Assembly: GCA_900313465.1 (NCBI GenBank)
Contig: OMRU01000005.1
Span: 1 to 14,179 of the forward strand
Direction: 5' to 3'
DNA from: an uncultured Clostridia bacterium
GTDB taxonomy: Bacteria; Bacillota_I; Bacilli_A; RFN20; CAG-288
DNA length: 14,179 nucleotides
The position numbers and the translations under genes are program-made. The notes under the pieces were generated by a model. That model saw only the letters and a list, made by a program, of their open reading frames with translations, was not told the DNA's origin and ran no database searches. This document shows positions 1 through 7,505 of the stretch, in pieces (positions within the stretch are counted from its first letter, which is position 1; every line of letters starts with the position of its first letter).

Positions 1-1
1 A

Positions 2-772
2 ATTCAGCAGTTAAATGGTTTATTATTGCCCTCTCACGGCAAGATTATTGCCGATGATTATGTCATCGATATGACTCTGGTCTATAAAAAGAATGGCAAG
101 ATTGATGAAAGAGCCATGAAGAAGAAACATAAGGCCAAACTTAAGAACATCAAGTCCCTAAGAAAGAAAGTCGGTATTGTCTTCCAGTTCCCAGAATATC
201 AGATCTTTGAAGAAAGCGTCATTAAAGACGTTTCTTATGGCCCAAAAAACTTTGGCCAGAGTGAAGAAGATGCCATCAAGCAAGCCAAAGAAGCCTTAAC
301 GCTTGTCGGATTAGATGAATCTTATTATGAGAGAAGTCCGTTTGAGCTTTCCGGTGGTGAAAAAAGAAGAGTCGCCATCGCTGGAATATTAGCGATGAAG
401 CCCGATATTCTTGTTTTGGATGAGCCTACTGTTGGCCTTGATGCTGCTGGTGAGGAAAACCTCATGGGACTGATCACGCATCTTTATGATGAGGGAACAG
501 CCATTATTTTGGCCACCCATAATATGGATGTGGTCCTGAAGTATTGTAAGAGAGCCATCGTCTTAGATCACGGCAAGATTGTTCACGACTCCACTCCTTT
601 AGAGTTGTTCCAAAACAGCGAATATCTTAAATCCTCTTCTTTAGAGCCACCAAAGGTTTTCCGTTTTGCCCTGGATCTGATTCAAGGTGGTTTAGATCTC
701 GATTTAAGCAAAGTCAAAGATACCAAGTCTTTAGCTGCTGAAATCGTCCGCGTCAAAGGAGGTATGAGATAA
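2..772 (+). CDS. ecfA2: Energy-coupling factor (ECF) transporter ATPase EcfA2, 5'-truncated
   Basis: ATP-binding subunit of the ECF vitamin/micronutrient importer; it pairs with EcfA1 and EcfT at the cytoplasmic face to power substrate-binding S components. The frame is open from base 2 (codons reading I-Q-Q-L-N-G-L-L-L before the TTG at 26), so the Walker A lies off the left edge. Visible motifs are the Q-loop VFQFPEYQ (about 179-202), the LSGGE signature (347-361), Walker B LVLDEP (410-427) and the H-loop ATHN with His at 518-520. The VFQFPEYQ and YGPKNFG stretches are typical of EcfA2 rather than EcfA1. A Lys-rich insert of about 25-30 residues (71-160) precedes the Q-loop. The TAA overlaps the ecfT ATG by one base, with an AAAGGAGG SD inside the gene end, so the two are coupled. 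An upstream ecfA1 is expected. Confidence 0.95.
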   Translation: MQQLNGLLLPSHGKIIADDYVIDMTLVYKKNGKIDERAMKKKHKAKLKNIKSLRKKVGIVFQFPEYQIFEESVIKDVSYGPKNFGQSEEDAIKQAKEALTLVGLDESYYERSPFELSGGEKRRVAIAGILAMKPDILVLDEPTVGLDAAGEENLMGLITHLYDEGTAIILATHNMDVVLKYCKRAIVLDHGKIVHDSTPLELFQNSEYLKSSSLEPPKVFRFALDLIQGGLDLDLSKVKDTKSLAAEIVRVKGGMR

Positions 773-1659
773 TGTATACTTCCTTAGGTAAATATCAGCC
801 ATATAACACCATTGTCCATAAAATGGACGCTAGGGTAAAGCTGGTCACGATGATTATCCTGATGGTCTCTGTCTTCATGACCTATAGTGAAAACAGCTTC
901 ATGAATTTGACCATCTACGCTATCTTATTTGTCTCATTTTTGTTGCTTAGCGCATTTGCCAAAGTCTCCTTCTTATCCATCTTCAAGTCCTTGGCTGCCA
1001 TCTGGGTCATGATCTTATTTGTCATGATTCTCAACGTCTTCTTTGCTAAGCCGACCATACCAGAAGGGGTAGATCCAAAACCATACATCGCTATCAGCAT
1101 CGGCAGTGTTGATATCTATTGGTTGAGTATCGTCAACCTTCTTTATGTCATTTCCCGTCTGGTCCTGATTATCATGATCACCAATATCTTTACTTCCACC
1201 ACCAAGCCGATGGAGATGACCAATGCTCTGGAATGGTTATTATGGCCTCTTGGACTGATTGGCGTTCCGATTCACAAATTCGCTATGGCAATCTCTTTAG
1301 CCTTGCGTTTCATCCCTACCTTACAAGAAGAAACCGACCGCATCATGAAGGCTCAGGCTAGCCGTGGTGTCGATTATAAACAAGGTAAATTCAAAGAAAA
1401 GATTAAGGCCTTAGTCGCTTTGATTATTCCTTTATTCATGACCGCCTTTACCACCTCTGGTCAATTGGCTGACGCGATGGAAGCAAGAGGTTATGACCCT
1501 AATGCCAACCGCACCAGATACAAGACTAATCATTGGGGAATCAGAGATTTCATGGGTTGCCTTTTTGCGCTCTGTTGGCTAGCTGGCATTATTGTCTTAG
1601 CCATCATGCAACCAGATATCTATAAGTTCTTCCAGGTCACTCTACCTATGGTGAAATGA
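772..1659 (+). CDS. ecfT: ECF transporter transmembrane subunit EcfT
   Basis: Membrane scaffold of the ECF importer, linking the EcfA1/A2 ATPases to exchangeable S components. The 295-residue length is slightly above the family norm. The N-terminus (KYQPYNTIVHKMDARVKL) matches the usual EcfT opening. Several hydrophobic helices follow (about residues 23-60, 70-92, 108-140, 165-180), then the cytoplasmic coupling helices carrying both Ala-Arg-Gly type signatures: ASRG at 196-199 and ARG at 238-240. A final hydrophobic helix lies at about 258-280. The ATG overlaps the ecfA2 stop (TAATG), and its own TGA overlaps the truA start (ATGA). No S component is encoded here, consistent with a group II ECF module shared by unlinked S components; that is inference from family knowledge. 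Confidence 0.95.
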   Translation: MYTSLGKYQPYNTIVHKMDARVKLVTMIILMVSVFMTYSENSFMNLTIYAILFVSFLLLSAFAKVSFLSIFKSLAAIWVMILFVMILNVFFAKPTIPEGVDPKPYIAISIGSVDIYWLSIVNLLYVISRLVLIIMITNIFTSTTKPMEMTNALEWLLWPLGLIGVPIHKFAMAISLALRFIPTLQEETDRIMKAQASRGVDYKQGKFKEKIKALVALIIPLFMTAFTTSGQLADAMEARGYDPNANRTRYKTNHWGIRDFMGCLFALCWLAGIIVLAIMQPDIYKFFQVTLPMVK

Positions 1660-2435
1660 TGAAAATATTGATTCGCATATCGTTTCTGGGAACATCGTTC
1701 TACGGAACACAAAAGCAATCGGATAAAAAGACGATTCAAGGAGACTTCGAATCTCTTTTAAGCCGTGTCTATGATGAGAAAGTCAAGGTTACCATCTCTT
1801 CTCGATTAGATCGAGGTGTTCATGCTTTAGACTTTGCTTTGACCTTTGATGTTCCCAATGATCATGTCACCTTAAGCCATCTTGAATATTACCTGAAAAG
1901 AAGTGTGTCAAAGGACATCTTCATCAAGGAAGTATTCCCAGTCGATGATAACTTCTCTCCTCGCTATGACTGCACAAACAAGACTTACCTGTATCTGATT
2001 CAAAACGGAACAAGTGTAAATCCAATTCTGAATCCTTTTACCTACACACCGACAAAACCATTAGACATAGAAAAGTTCAAGGCCTGCCTTTCTTTATTTA
2101 AAGGCCTTCATGATTTTCGTTCCTTTGCTTCACCAGAAGGAGAGGAAAAGACACTTCTTGTTGTCGATGATGTCATCTTAGAAGAACAAAATGACTTATT
2201 GAAGATTCGTTTTACCTCTAAAGCCTTTTTACGTTATCAGGTCCGTTTTATGGTAGGCACATGTATTTATGTGGCACAAGGAAAACTGACTCTTGATGAA
2301 GTAAAAGAATCCTTAGCTACCGGTAAAGAACTTCGTATCCGCTACAAAGCAGATCCACAGGGATTGATCCTAGAACAAATCAATTATCCGCAGTTAGAAA
2401 ACACTCAAGAAACACCATCCGTTTTATTATTTTAA
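1656..2435 (+). CDS. truA: tRNA pseudouridine synthase A (divergent TruA)
   Basis: Isomerises uridines 38-40 in the anticodon arm of tRNAs to pseudouridine. The 259-residue length fits TruA. The catalytic-loop Asp is present as D52 in SSRLDRGVHA, where most TruA proteins read GRTDAGVHA. The second half keeps GLHDFRSFA and FLRYQVRFMVG, corresponding to G-HDF--F and FL--MVR-MVG. The start is ATGATG, so initiation could also be at 1659; the ATG at 1656 overlaps the ecfT TGA, and no strong SD is visible, so translation is probably by coupling. The ecfA-ecfT-truA order is a classic Firmicute arrangement and supports the call. The altered RTD motif and substituted MVR region make this a divergent member, so the exact tRNA target positions are less certain than the family. 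Confidence 0.9.
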   Translation: MMKILIRISFLGTSFYGTQKQSDKKTIQGDFESLLSRVYDEKVKVTISSRLDRGVHALDFALTFDVPNDHVTLSHLEYYLKRSVSKDIFIKEVFPVDDNFSPRYDCTNKTYLYLIQNGTSVNPILNPFTYTPTKPLDIEKFKACLSLFKGLHDFRSFASPEGEEKTLLVVDDVILEEQNDLLKIRFTSKAFLRYQVRFMVGTCIYVAQGKLTLDEVKESLATGKELRIRYKADPQGLILEQINYPQLENTQETPSVLLF

Positions 2436-2459
2436 AAAAATAATAAATATTGCTATAAT
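2431..2459 (+). promoter_or_regulatory. Predicted promoter of pgsA-spx
   Basis: An extended -10 element TGCTATAAT lies at 2451-2459. A weak -35 candidate, TTTAAA at 2431-2436, sits 17 bases upstream and overlaps the truA stop. A start site near 2466 would leave only about 11 bases of leader, with GAGAAG serving as the SD before the ATG at 2477. This would let pgsA-spx be transcribed separately from the ecf-truA operon. The -10 match is good and the -35 is poor. Confidence 0.5.
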
Positions 2460-2476
2460 ATATCCTTGAGAAGACT

Positions 2477-3226
2477 ATGAAAAACACAAACGAAAGTAAC
2501 AATCAAAATTTTATCAATATTCTGAAAAAATACTTCCGCAAGGAAGATGTTTTCAAAGTACCAAACATTCTTTGTTATTTCAGAATGCTTTTGGTTGTTG
2601 CCTTTATGCTTTGTTATCTTCTTCCCATCACAATCTTAGGAAATCATAGAGCAGGCACATACATCGCCGTAGCCATGATGATGATTGCTGCCTACACCGA
2701 TTTCATCGACGGCTTTATCGCAAGAACCTTTGATCAGAAATCCAATTTAGGTTCCTTGCTCGATCCGATTGCAGATAAATTCATGCAGTTTTGTATCGCC
2801 ATAGCCTTGATGGTCAAATTCTCCGCCTTCCCTGCTGTTTATGTTATGTTTGGTGTCTTTATGGGAAAAGAGTTGACCTTAGTCTTTGAAGATATCTCTT
2901 TAGCCAAACGCAATCATACTTTTGGCGGAGCCAAATGGTATGGAAAAGTCGCTTCCTTTATCTTCTATCTCATCACCGTCTTCCTTCTGATCGCCGGTCC
3001 GTTTATTGTCGAAGCGTTTCCTGTCACTGGCCCAGAGGCCAGTAGTGAAACCATCCGTGTCGCACACTATATCTTTGATTCTTGCTGTGCTTTTGCTACC
3101 TTATGGTTATTGATTTCCTGGATTCAATATTTCTTCTTATATCTCAAATTAAGAAAACAAGGACCATTAGAAATTTCCAAAGGCGAGCAAACAGAATCAG
3201 GAAAGGAACTTAACAATCATGATTAA
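2477..3226 (+). CDS. pgsA: CDP-diacylglycerol--glycerol-3-phosphate phosphatidyltransferase
   Basis: Makes phosphatidylglycerophosphate from CDP-diacylglycerol and glycerol-3-phosphate in the cytoplasmic membrane, the committed step to phosphatidylglycerol. The full CDP-alcohol phosphatidyltransferase signature D-x2-D-G-x2-A-R-x8-G-x3-D-x3-D is intact (D75, D78, G79, A82, R83, G92, D96, D100). The N-terminal FKVPNILCYFRMLLV resembles the PNLLTLLR opening of PgsA. About six hydrophobic helices are visible. At 249 residues it is longer than the usual 180-200, because of a polar N-terminal tail, an extra loop between late helices (about 176-192) and a polar C-terminal tail. The gene overlaps spx by 8 bases. 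A cardiolipin synthase of the same superfamily is the main alternative, but PgsA is more likely from the N-terminal motif. Confidence 0.85.
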   Translation: MKNTNESNNQNFINILKKYFRKEDVFKVPNILCYFRMLLVVAFMLCYLLPITILGNHRAGTYIAVAMMMIAAYTDFIDGFIARTFDQKSNLGSLLDPIADKFMQFCIAIALMVKFSAFPAVYVMFGVFMGKELTLVFEDISLAKRNHTFGGAKWYGKVASFIFYLITVFLLIAGPFIVEAFPVTGPEASSETIRVAHYIFDSCCAFATLWLLISWIQYFFLYLKLRKQGPLEISKGEQTESGKELNNHD

Positions 3227-3716
3227 AATTTATTCCTCTCCCAGCTGCTCTAGTTGCCGTAAAGTCAAAGCCTGGTTCAATAAGGAGAAGATTCCTTATC
3301 GCGAAGTCAACATTCTCAAAGAGAAGTTGACCGAAGAAGACTTGAAAGAAATGTTAGAAAAATCCCTTGATGGTACGGATGAAATCATCTCTACCAGAAG
3401 CAAGATTTTCAAGGAACAGCATATCGATGTCGAATCGATGTCCATCAAAGCACTTCTTGCCTTCATTCAGGAAAATCCAAGCATTCTCAAGCGCCCTATC
3501 ATCGTCGATGATTCCAAGATTCAGGTCGGCTACAACTCCGATGAAATTGAAATCTTCGAACGTGAAAAACAAATCATCGCTGCTAAGCAGATCGCCAAAG
3601 AAAATTGTCAGAACTGTCCTGACAGAGAAAACTGCGTCCATCGCTTTGACGATACCAAAGCTGCCATCGAAAGAGAACTCTTAGAAAAAAGAGAACTTAA
3701 GGTCAAGATTAACTAA
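3219..3716 (+). CDS. spx: Spx-family redox regulator with Cys-rich C-terminal extension
   Basis: An ArsC-fold regulator that, in Bacillus, binds the RNA polymerase alpha C-terminal domain and redirects transcription under disulphide stress. The first ~115 residues match Spx closely: the redox switch CxxC (C10, C13 in SPSCSSCRK), DGTDEIISTRSK (51-62) and KRPIIVDD with R92 in the RPI motif. It is 165 residues long rather than ~131. The extra tail has a C-x2-C-x5-C cluster (C130, C133, C139) followed by a charged helix, which canonical Spx lacks. The start has AAGGA at 3203-3207, about 11 bases upstream, and the gene overlaps pgsA by 8 bases. A canonical Spx tail is targeted by ClpXP; whether the extension changes turnover is inference. 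Arsenate reductase is excluded by the CxxC and the Spx-specific motifs. Confidence 0.88.
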   Translation: MIKIYSSPSCSSCRKVKAWFNKEKIPYREVNILKEKLTEEDLKEMLEKSLDGTDEIISTRSKIFKEQHIDVESMSIKALLAFIQENPSILKRPIIVDDSKIQVGYNSDEIEIFEREKQIIAAKQIAKENCQNCPDRENCVHRFDDTKAAIERELLEKRELKVKIN

Positions 3717-3730
3717 TGTATCATTTATAG

Positions 3731-3760
3731 AAACACGCTTTCATCTAAGCGTGTTTTTTC
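3731..3760 (+). terminator. Intrinsic terminator after spx
   Basis: A perfect 10-bp stem, AAACACGCTT (3731-3740) pairing with AAGCGTGTTT (3747-3756), with a 6-base loop and a run of T through 3759. It lies 15 bases past the spx stop and closes the pgsA-spx unit. Confidence 0.9.
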
Positions 3761-3820
3761 GTATACTCTTATTGTGTATCACTACTTGTATGTAATGTAT
3801 AACTTATAGGAGCAATCTTC

Positions 3821-4405
3821 ATGCTAGAATGTAACAAAAGCGTAGACAGACGTACGTTATCCACAAAACAGTTTTTTCTCAAAGCCCTCGAAAGCCTACT
3901 GATGGAGAACAATTACCAAGACATCACCATTCAAAAACTCTGCACTCGTGCAGGACGCTCAAGAGAAACGTTTGCCAGAAACTTCAAATCCATGGATGAA
4001 CTCTTGAAAATGCTATTTGAAAACCTGCATCATCAGATTCTCGCATCTCTTGAACTCGATCATATCCCTGAAGGAAAAGAAAACTATACTACCTTGCTCA
4101 CTTCCTTATTAAGAATAGATTATTTCCTACAGACAAATCAGGATAAATATAACCCTATACTGAAACACGACTTGCCAGGGCTTGGCATCGTCTTTGGTTG
4201 TTTCTCTATGGCTGTAGCAAATAGCATCAAGGATGTCTATATGCTTCATCAGAAGTTTTTACCTCATCTACCAAAGAACCCAACCATCGCTTGTCTTCTC
4301 ATGTCTGTCTTCTTCATCAACATCAATTTCATCGAAAATGATAAATCCAGTGTTGAAGTCACGGAATGGATTCAAAAATTTCTCTCCTTCATGATGGAAA
4401 AATAA
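3821..4405 (+). CDS. TetR/AcrR-family transcriptional regulator
   Basis: A probable DNA-binding repressor of 194 residues, typical for TetR. The N-terminal DNA-binding domain is clear. A helix (about 14-29, TKQFFLKALESLLMEN) is followed by the helix-turn-helix ITIQKLCTRAGRSRETFARNF (36-55), where most relatives read AGVSRSTFYRHF. The ligand-binding C-terminal half is unspecific, so the inducer and targets cannot be named. The start is supported by AGGAG (3808-3812), 8 bases before the ATG. It is flanked by terminators on both sides and looks monocistronic. The upstream 3761-3820 stretch is AT-rich with no convincing -35/-10 pair and no clear operator that I can see. No transporter partner lies on the same strand beside it; its neighbour is the convergent feo operon. 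Confidence 0.85.
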   Translation: MLECNKSVDRRTLSTKQFFLKALESLLMENNYQDITIQKLCTRAGRSRETFARNFKSMDELLKMLFENLHHQILASLELDHIPEGKENYTTLLTSLLRIDYFLQTNQDKYNPILKHDLPGLGIVFGCFSMAVANSIKDVYMLHQKFLPHLPKNPTIACLLMSVFFININFIENDKSSVEVTEWIQKFLSFMMEK

Positions 4406-4407
4406 AG

Positions 4408-4448
4408 AAAAAATGTGATTCTTTGTTTTTGGAAGAATCACATTTTCT
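4408..4448. terminator. Bidirectional terminator between tetR and the feo operon
   Basis: A perfect 14-bp stem, AAAATGTGATTCTT (4410-4423) with AAGAATCACATTTT (4433-4446), with a 9-base loop. It is flanked by A-rich sequence on the left and T-rich on the right. It can end tetR transcription on the + strand and the feoAAB-HMA transcript on the - strand. Confidence 0.88.
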
Positions 4449-4479
4449 TTTGTTTTGAGAATTCTAATCTTCTTAGAAA

Positions 4480-4743
4480 CTATTTTTTCAAGAACGAGAA
4501 GAAGCCTTTCTTCTGATATGGTTCTATCTTATGACCCTGAACCTGATATCCTAAAGAAGAGATTGCCTTGATCAAAAAACTAACATCAACATTCTCTTCA
4601 TCTACGATAAAACTAGCGATGCCTTTCTTATGGTCAGCCTTAACTTTTTTAGCGTTAGGAAACACCTTACGGATATGATCACAGATATGGGCTTCGCACA
4701 TCCCACACTTCATACCTTCTATATTTAAAATAACAGATTTCAT
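4480..4743 (-). CDS. Small heavy-metal-associated (HMA) domain protein at the end of the feo operon
   Basis: An 87-residue soluble ferredoxin-fold metal-binding protein resembling copper chaperones (CopZ/Atx1 fold). The metal site is GMKCGMC with C13 and C16, followed by EAHICDHI, which adds a third Cys (C21). It ends in the EPYQKKGFF motif and a Lys-rich tail, seen in a family of small Firmicute HMA proteins. The SD AAGGAG (minus strand, 4755-4750) is 6 bases before the ATG. It lies 52 bases downstream of feoB with a strong hairpin between them, and ahead of the shared terminator. Co-transcription with feoAAB suggests a metal handling or delivery role on the cytoplasmic side. Which metal it binds (Cu(I), Zn or Fe) cannot be read from sequence. 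Confidence 0.85.
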   Translation of the reverse strand: MKSVILNIEGMKCGMCEAHICDHIRKVFPNAKKVKADHKKGIASFIVDEENVDVSFLIKAISSLGYQVQGHKIEPYQKKGFFSFLKK

Positions 4744-4761
4744 TTATTTCTCCTTGAGAGA

Positions 4762-4789
4762 AAGAGGTGGCAATTTCTTGCCACCTCTT
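4762..4789 (-). terminator. Strong hairpin between feoB and the HMA gene (attenuator-like)
   Basis: A perfect 12-bp stem, AAGAGGTGGCAA (4762-4773) with TTGCCACCTCTT (4778-4789). On the coding minus strand the loop is GAAA, a stable GNRA tetraloop, and the stem is followed by TTTCTCTC, an imperfect U tract. It may be a leaky terminator or a processing/stability hairpin that sets HMA expression below feoB. The SD of the HMA gene begins just downstream of it. Confidence 0.7.
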
Positions 4790-4795
4790 GAGAAT

Positions 4796-7177
4796 TTAAG
4801 CAGACAAAGCTTCTTTTGCTCTCATCTTCTTATCATAGAAGTGAACAGCAAAGAACGTGCAAGCGACTAAAGCGACAATCACAATCGGAATCACAATGCC
4901 GCCGACAAGACCAAAGTTACCAACCACAGCATCGGTGAAGAGATAGAAGAGAGAAGCGATAACATAAGCGCCTAATAACCAGAACAAGATTGTACCGATA
5001 TAGGACTTCTTAGTTGGAAGTTCACCCTTGGCAGTACCAACAGAAGCAAAGCAAGGAATGGTGAGAAGGTTAAAGACAGTGAAGCCCATGATACCACCAG
5101 CGGTAATACCGGTAGCAGCAAACATCTGAGAAACAGCATCGCCATCTTCTAAGCCTTCGATATCCTGGCCGACAATACCAGCTAAGGCAGTCAAAGTACC
5201 AGTGACGTTTTCCTTGGCGACAATACCCTGGATGGTAGAGACACCGAAGACCCAACCGGTGCTGTTGAGCTGAGTACCAAAGCCAATTGGAGTGAATAAT
5301 GGCATGATGACCTTACCAAGGCTAGAAAGCATACTGGAAGCTTCCATCGCTTCATAAGAGGCATAGCCAAGAGCCTGAATTTCTTCTAAGGCAGCTTCTT
5401 CGAAAGCAGGGATGAATCTCCAATCCCAAGTGAGATTTTCCATCATGGTGATGACAATAGTGGAGATGAGAATAATGGTACCGGCTTTTTTGAGGAAGTG
5501 TTTGCCCTTATCCCAGACATGGATAGCGACAGCCTTTGGCTGTGGCATATGATAAGCAGGTAATTCCATGATGAATGGTGGGACTTCTTCTCTCTGGGTA
5601 GTCTTGTTCATCAAGATGACCACGACAATCGCCATGGCAAAGCCCATGACATACATACCCATCGTGAACAAATCAGCATTCCAACCAAAGGATAAGGCGA
5701 CCGAAGCACTTACGGCAGCAAGGATATCAGCCTTGGCACCGCAGGTGAAGTAAGGAATGACACGGATGGTCTTGATTCTTTCCTTGTCGGAATTGAGGGT
5801 TCTGGTATTGACCATAGCTGGGACACCACAACCTAAACCCATAATCATAGGTAAGAAAGCACGACCGGAAACGCCGAAACGGCGGAAGATACGATCTAAG
5901 ACGAAAGCGACACGAGCCATGTAACCGGAATCTTCTAAGATGGAGAAGAATAAGAAGAGGATGAGAATCTGTGGAACAAAGCCAACAACGGCAGCGACAC
6001 CATTTAAGACACCATCATAGATAACCATGACGATAGGATCTGGTGTACCCATGACAAGAAGCAACTGCTTGATACCAAGACAGATCAAGCCGAGAATACC
6101 TGTTTCATTGTCACCGGCTAAGACATGGAAGAATTCGCCAATAGAGTTGACACCATCAGCGGTATAGAACAAACCAGCAAATGGAGTATAGGTTTCACCA
6201 TCCGCTAAGGTAAAGGAGATGAAACCTGGATAATCCTCAAGTTCAAGACCAAACCACTGATGCATATAGAGCAAATCGCCAGCAAAAGTGACATGGAAGA
6301 TGATCCAAAGAAGAACTAACAGGATCGGGATAGCAGCCCACTTGTTGGTCAAGACTCTATCAATCTTATCGGAGATAGATAACTTCTTGCTTTCCTGAAC
6401 AGGAGCGCCAGTGCGATACTTGGCTAATTCATTGGTGATGTATTTGTAGCGTTTATCGGCAGAATTGGCTTCAAATTCATCGATATTGACACCCAATTCC
6501 TTGACCTTTTCAAAGGCGAGGTGATTCTTTTCGGCTTCAATTTCATCACCTTCCAGTGCTTTGACAGCATGGAAGAGAGGATCTGTGACTTCTTCTTTCT
6601 TATAGATGGCGATGGCTTCATCGACCTTGGAAGCATATTCGCCATAGTCCCAGAAGGATTTACCTTCTCTTTTTTCGCCAGCGACTTCGCTTGCAACCTT
6701 CATCAGTTCATCTAAGCCCTTGTTGCGAAGAGCAGAGATCTTCACGACTCTGACACCAAGCTTCTTGGCGATGGCTTCTGCATCGATGGACATGCCATTA
6801 TTTTCCACAGCATCCATCATATTCAAAGCGATGACAACTGGGACATCCATTTCCAGAATCTGGGTCGTCATATATAAGTTACGTTCCAAATTGGTGGCAT
6901 CCAGAACGTTGATGACAACATCAGGGTGCTCTTCCAAAATGAAATTTCTGGAGACGACTTCTTCTGGTGTATAAGGAGATAAGGAATAAATACCAGGTAA
7001 GTCGACGACATCGACGACTAAACCATCCTTGGATTTATACTTACCTTCTCTTTTCTCAACTGTGACACCTGGCCAGTTACCGACATAGGCGGTAGAACCG
7101 GTCAAGGAGTTAAATAAAGTGGTCTTACCGCAGTTTGGATTACCGGCAAGAGCAACATTCAATACTTTGCTAGACAT
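4796..7177 (-). CDS. feoB: Ferrous iron transporter FeoB
   Basis: A GTP-dependent Fe(II) importer in the cytoplasmic membrane, 793 residues. The N-terminal G domain has G1 GNPNCGKTT (12-20), G2 in WPGVTVEKREG (T39), G3 DLPG (59-62), G4 NMMD (119-122) and G5 SAL (148-150). A helical spacer domain (~170-270) precedes a polytopic membrane region. The membrane domain keeps three hallmark cysteines: GLGCGVPA (C450), FTCGAKAD (C479) and IPCFAS (C709). It also keeps the DSGYMARVAF segment and the second gate segment VAKENVTGTL. The C479 motif departs from the usual CSARLPVY. The start overlaps the feoA stop by one base, and AAGGAG lies at 7193-7188. The operon also has two FeoA proteins upstream and an HMA protein downstream. 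Regulation is probably through the twin dyads at the operon promoter. Confidence 0.97.
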   Translation of the reverse strand: MSSKVLNVALAGNPNCGKTTLFNSLTGSTAYVGNWPGVTVEKREGKYKSKDGLVVDVVDLPGIYSLSPYTPEEVVSRNFILEEHPDVVINVLDATNLERNLYMTTQILEMDVPVVIALNMMDAVENNGMSIDAEAIAKKLGVRVVKISALRNKGLDELMKVASEVAGEKREGKSFWDYGEYASKVDEAIAIYKKEEVTDPLFHAVKALEGDEIEAEKNHLAFEKVKELGVNIDEFEANSADKRYKYITNELAKYRTGAPVQESKKLSISDKIDRVLTNKWAAIPILLVLLWIIFHVTFAGDLLYMHQWFGLELEDYPGFISFTLADGETYTPFAGLFYTADGVNSIGEFFHVLAGDNETGILGLICLGIKQLLLVMGTPDPIVMVIYDGVLNGVAAVVGFVPQILILFLFFSILEDSGYMARVAFVLDRIFRRFGVSGRAFLPMIMGLGCGVPAMVNTRTLNSDKERIKTIRVIPYFTCGAKADILAAVSASVALSFGWNADLFTMGMYVMGFAMAIVVVILMNKTTQREEVPPFIMELPAYHMPQPKAVAIHVWDKGKHFLKKAGTIILISTIVITMMENLTWDWRFIPAFEEAALEEIQALGYASYEAMEASSMLSSLGKVIMPLFTPIGFGTQLNSTGWVFGVSTIQGIVAKENVTGTLTALAGIVGQDIEGLEDGDAVSQMFAATGITAGGIMGFTVFNLLTIPCFASVGTAKGELPTKKSYIGTILFWLLGAYVIASLFYLFTDAVVGNFGLVGGIVIPIVIVALVACTFFAVHFYDKKMRAKEALSA

Positions 7178-7491
7178 TACTTGTTTTCTCCTTCAGCTGA
7201 AGATGTGGATGGTAAATCAGTAACCTTGATCTCCACATATTGGGCTTCATCTTTTCTAAGAGAAAGTTCATAACCTCTTAAGGTAATTTCAAGTGGATCA
7301 CCTAAAGGAGCCTTCTTACGTAAGAAAACTTCTGCTCCAGGGGTGAGCCCCATATCGAACAAACGACGACGAACTCTTCCTTCACCATTGACTTTGACAA
7401 TGGTTCCAGAAGTACCAATGAGAACCATGTTGAGCGTGACAACATCACCTACATTGATGGAACCAGCAGACTGCATTATGTTGTCTGACAT
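7177..7491 (-). CDS. feoA: Ferrous iron transport protein FeoA (second, longer copy)
   Basis: A small cytosolic SH3-fold partner of FeoB, needed for full Fe(II) uptake and thought to act on the FeoB G domain or its assembly. This 104-residue copy contains the standard FeoA core (about 26-93): LIGTSGTIVKVNGEGRVRRR, then DMGLTPGAEV and PLGDPLEITLRGYELSLRK. A ~20-residue N-terminal and ~10-residue polar C-terminal extension flank it. The stop overlaps the feoB ATG by one base (TAATG), so translation is coupled. It starts 14 bases after the preceding feoA, with a GGGAAAAG-type SD. Its core is closer to the FeoA usually paired with FeoB than the shorter upstream copy is. Confidence 0.93.
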   Translation of the reverse strand: MSDNIMQSAGSINVGDVVTLNMVLIGTSGTIVKVNGEGRVRRRLFDMGLTPGAEVFLRKKAPLGDPLEITLRGYELSLRKDEAQYVEIKVTDLPSTSSAEGENK

Positions 7492-7505
7492 ATTTCTTTT
7501 CCCTT

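Noticed and set aside
3354..3684. Long overlapping frames on both strands inside spx
   Set aside because: Spx motifs cover the whole region in the chosen frame; the others have no SD and no family match.
3761..3820. tetR operator or promoter in the TGTAT-rich stretch
   Set aside because: Several partial repeats and -10-like words exist, but no dyad or -35/-10 pair with acceptable spacing stands out.
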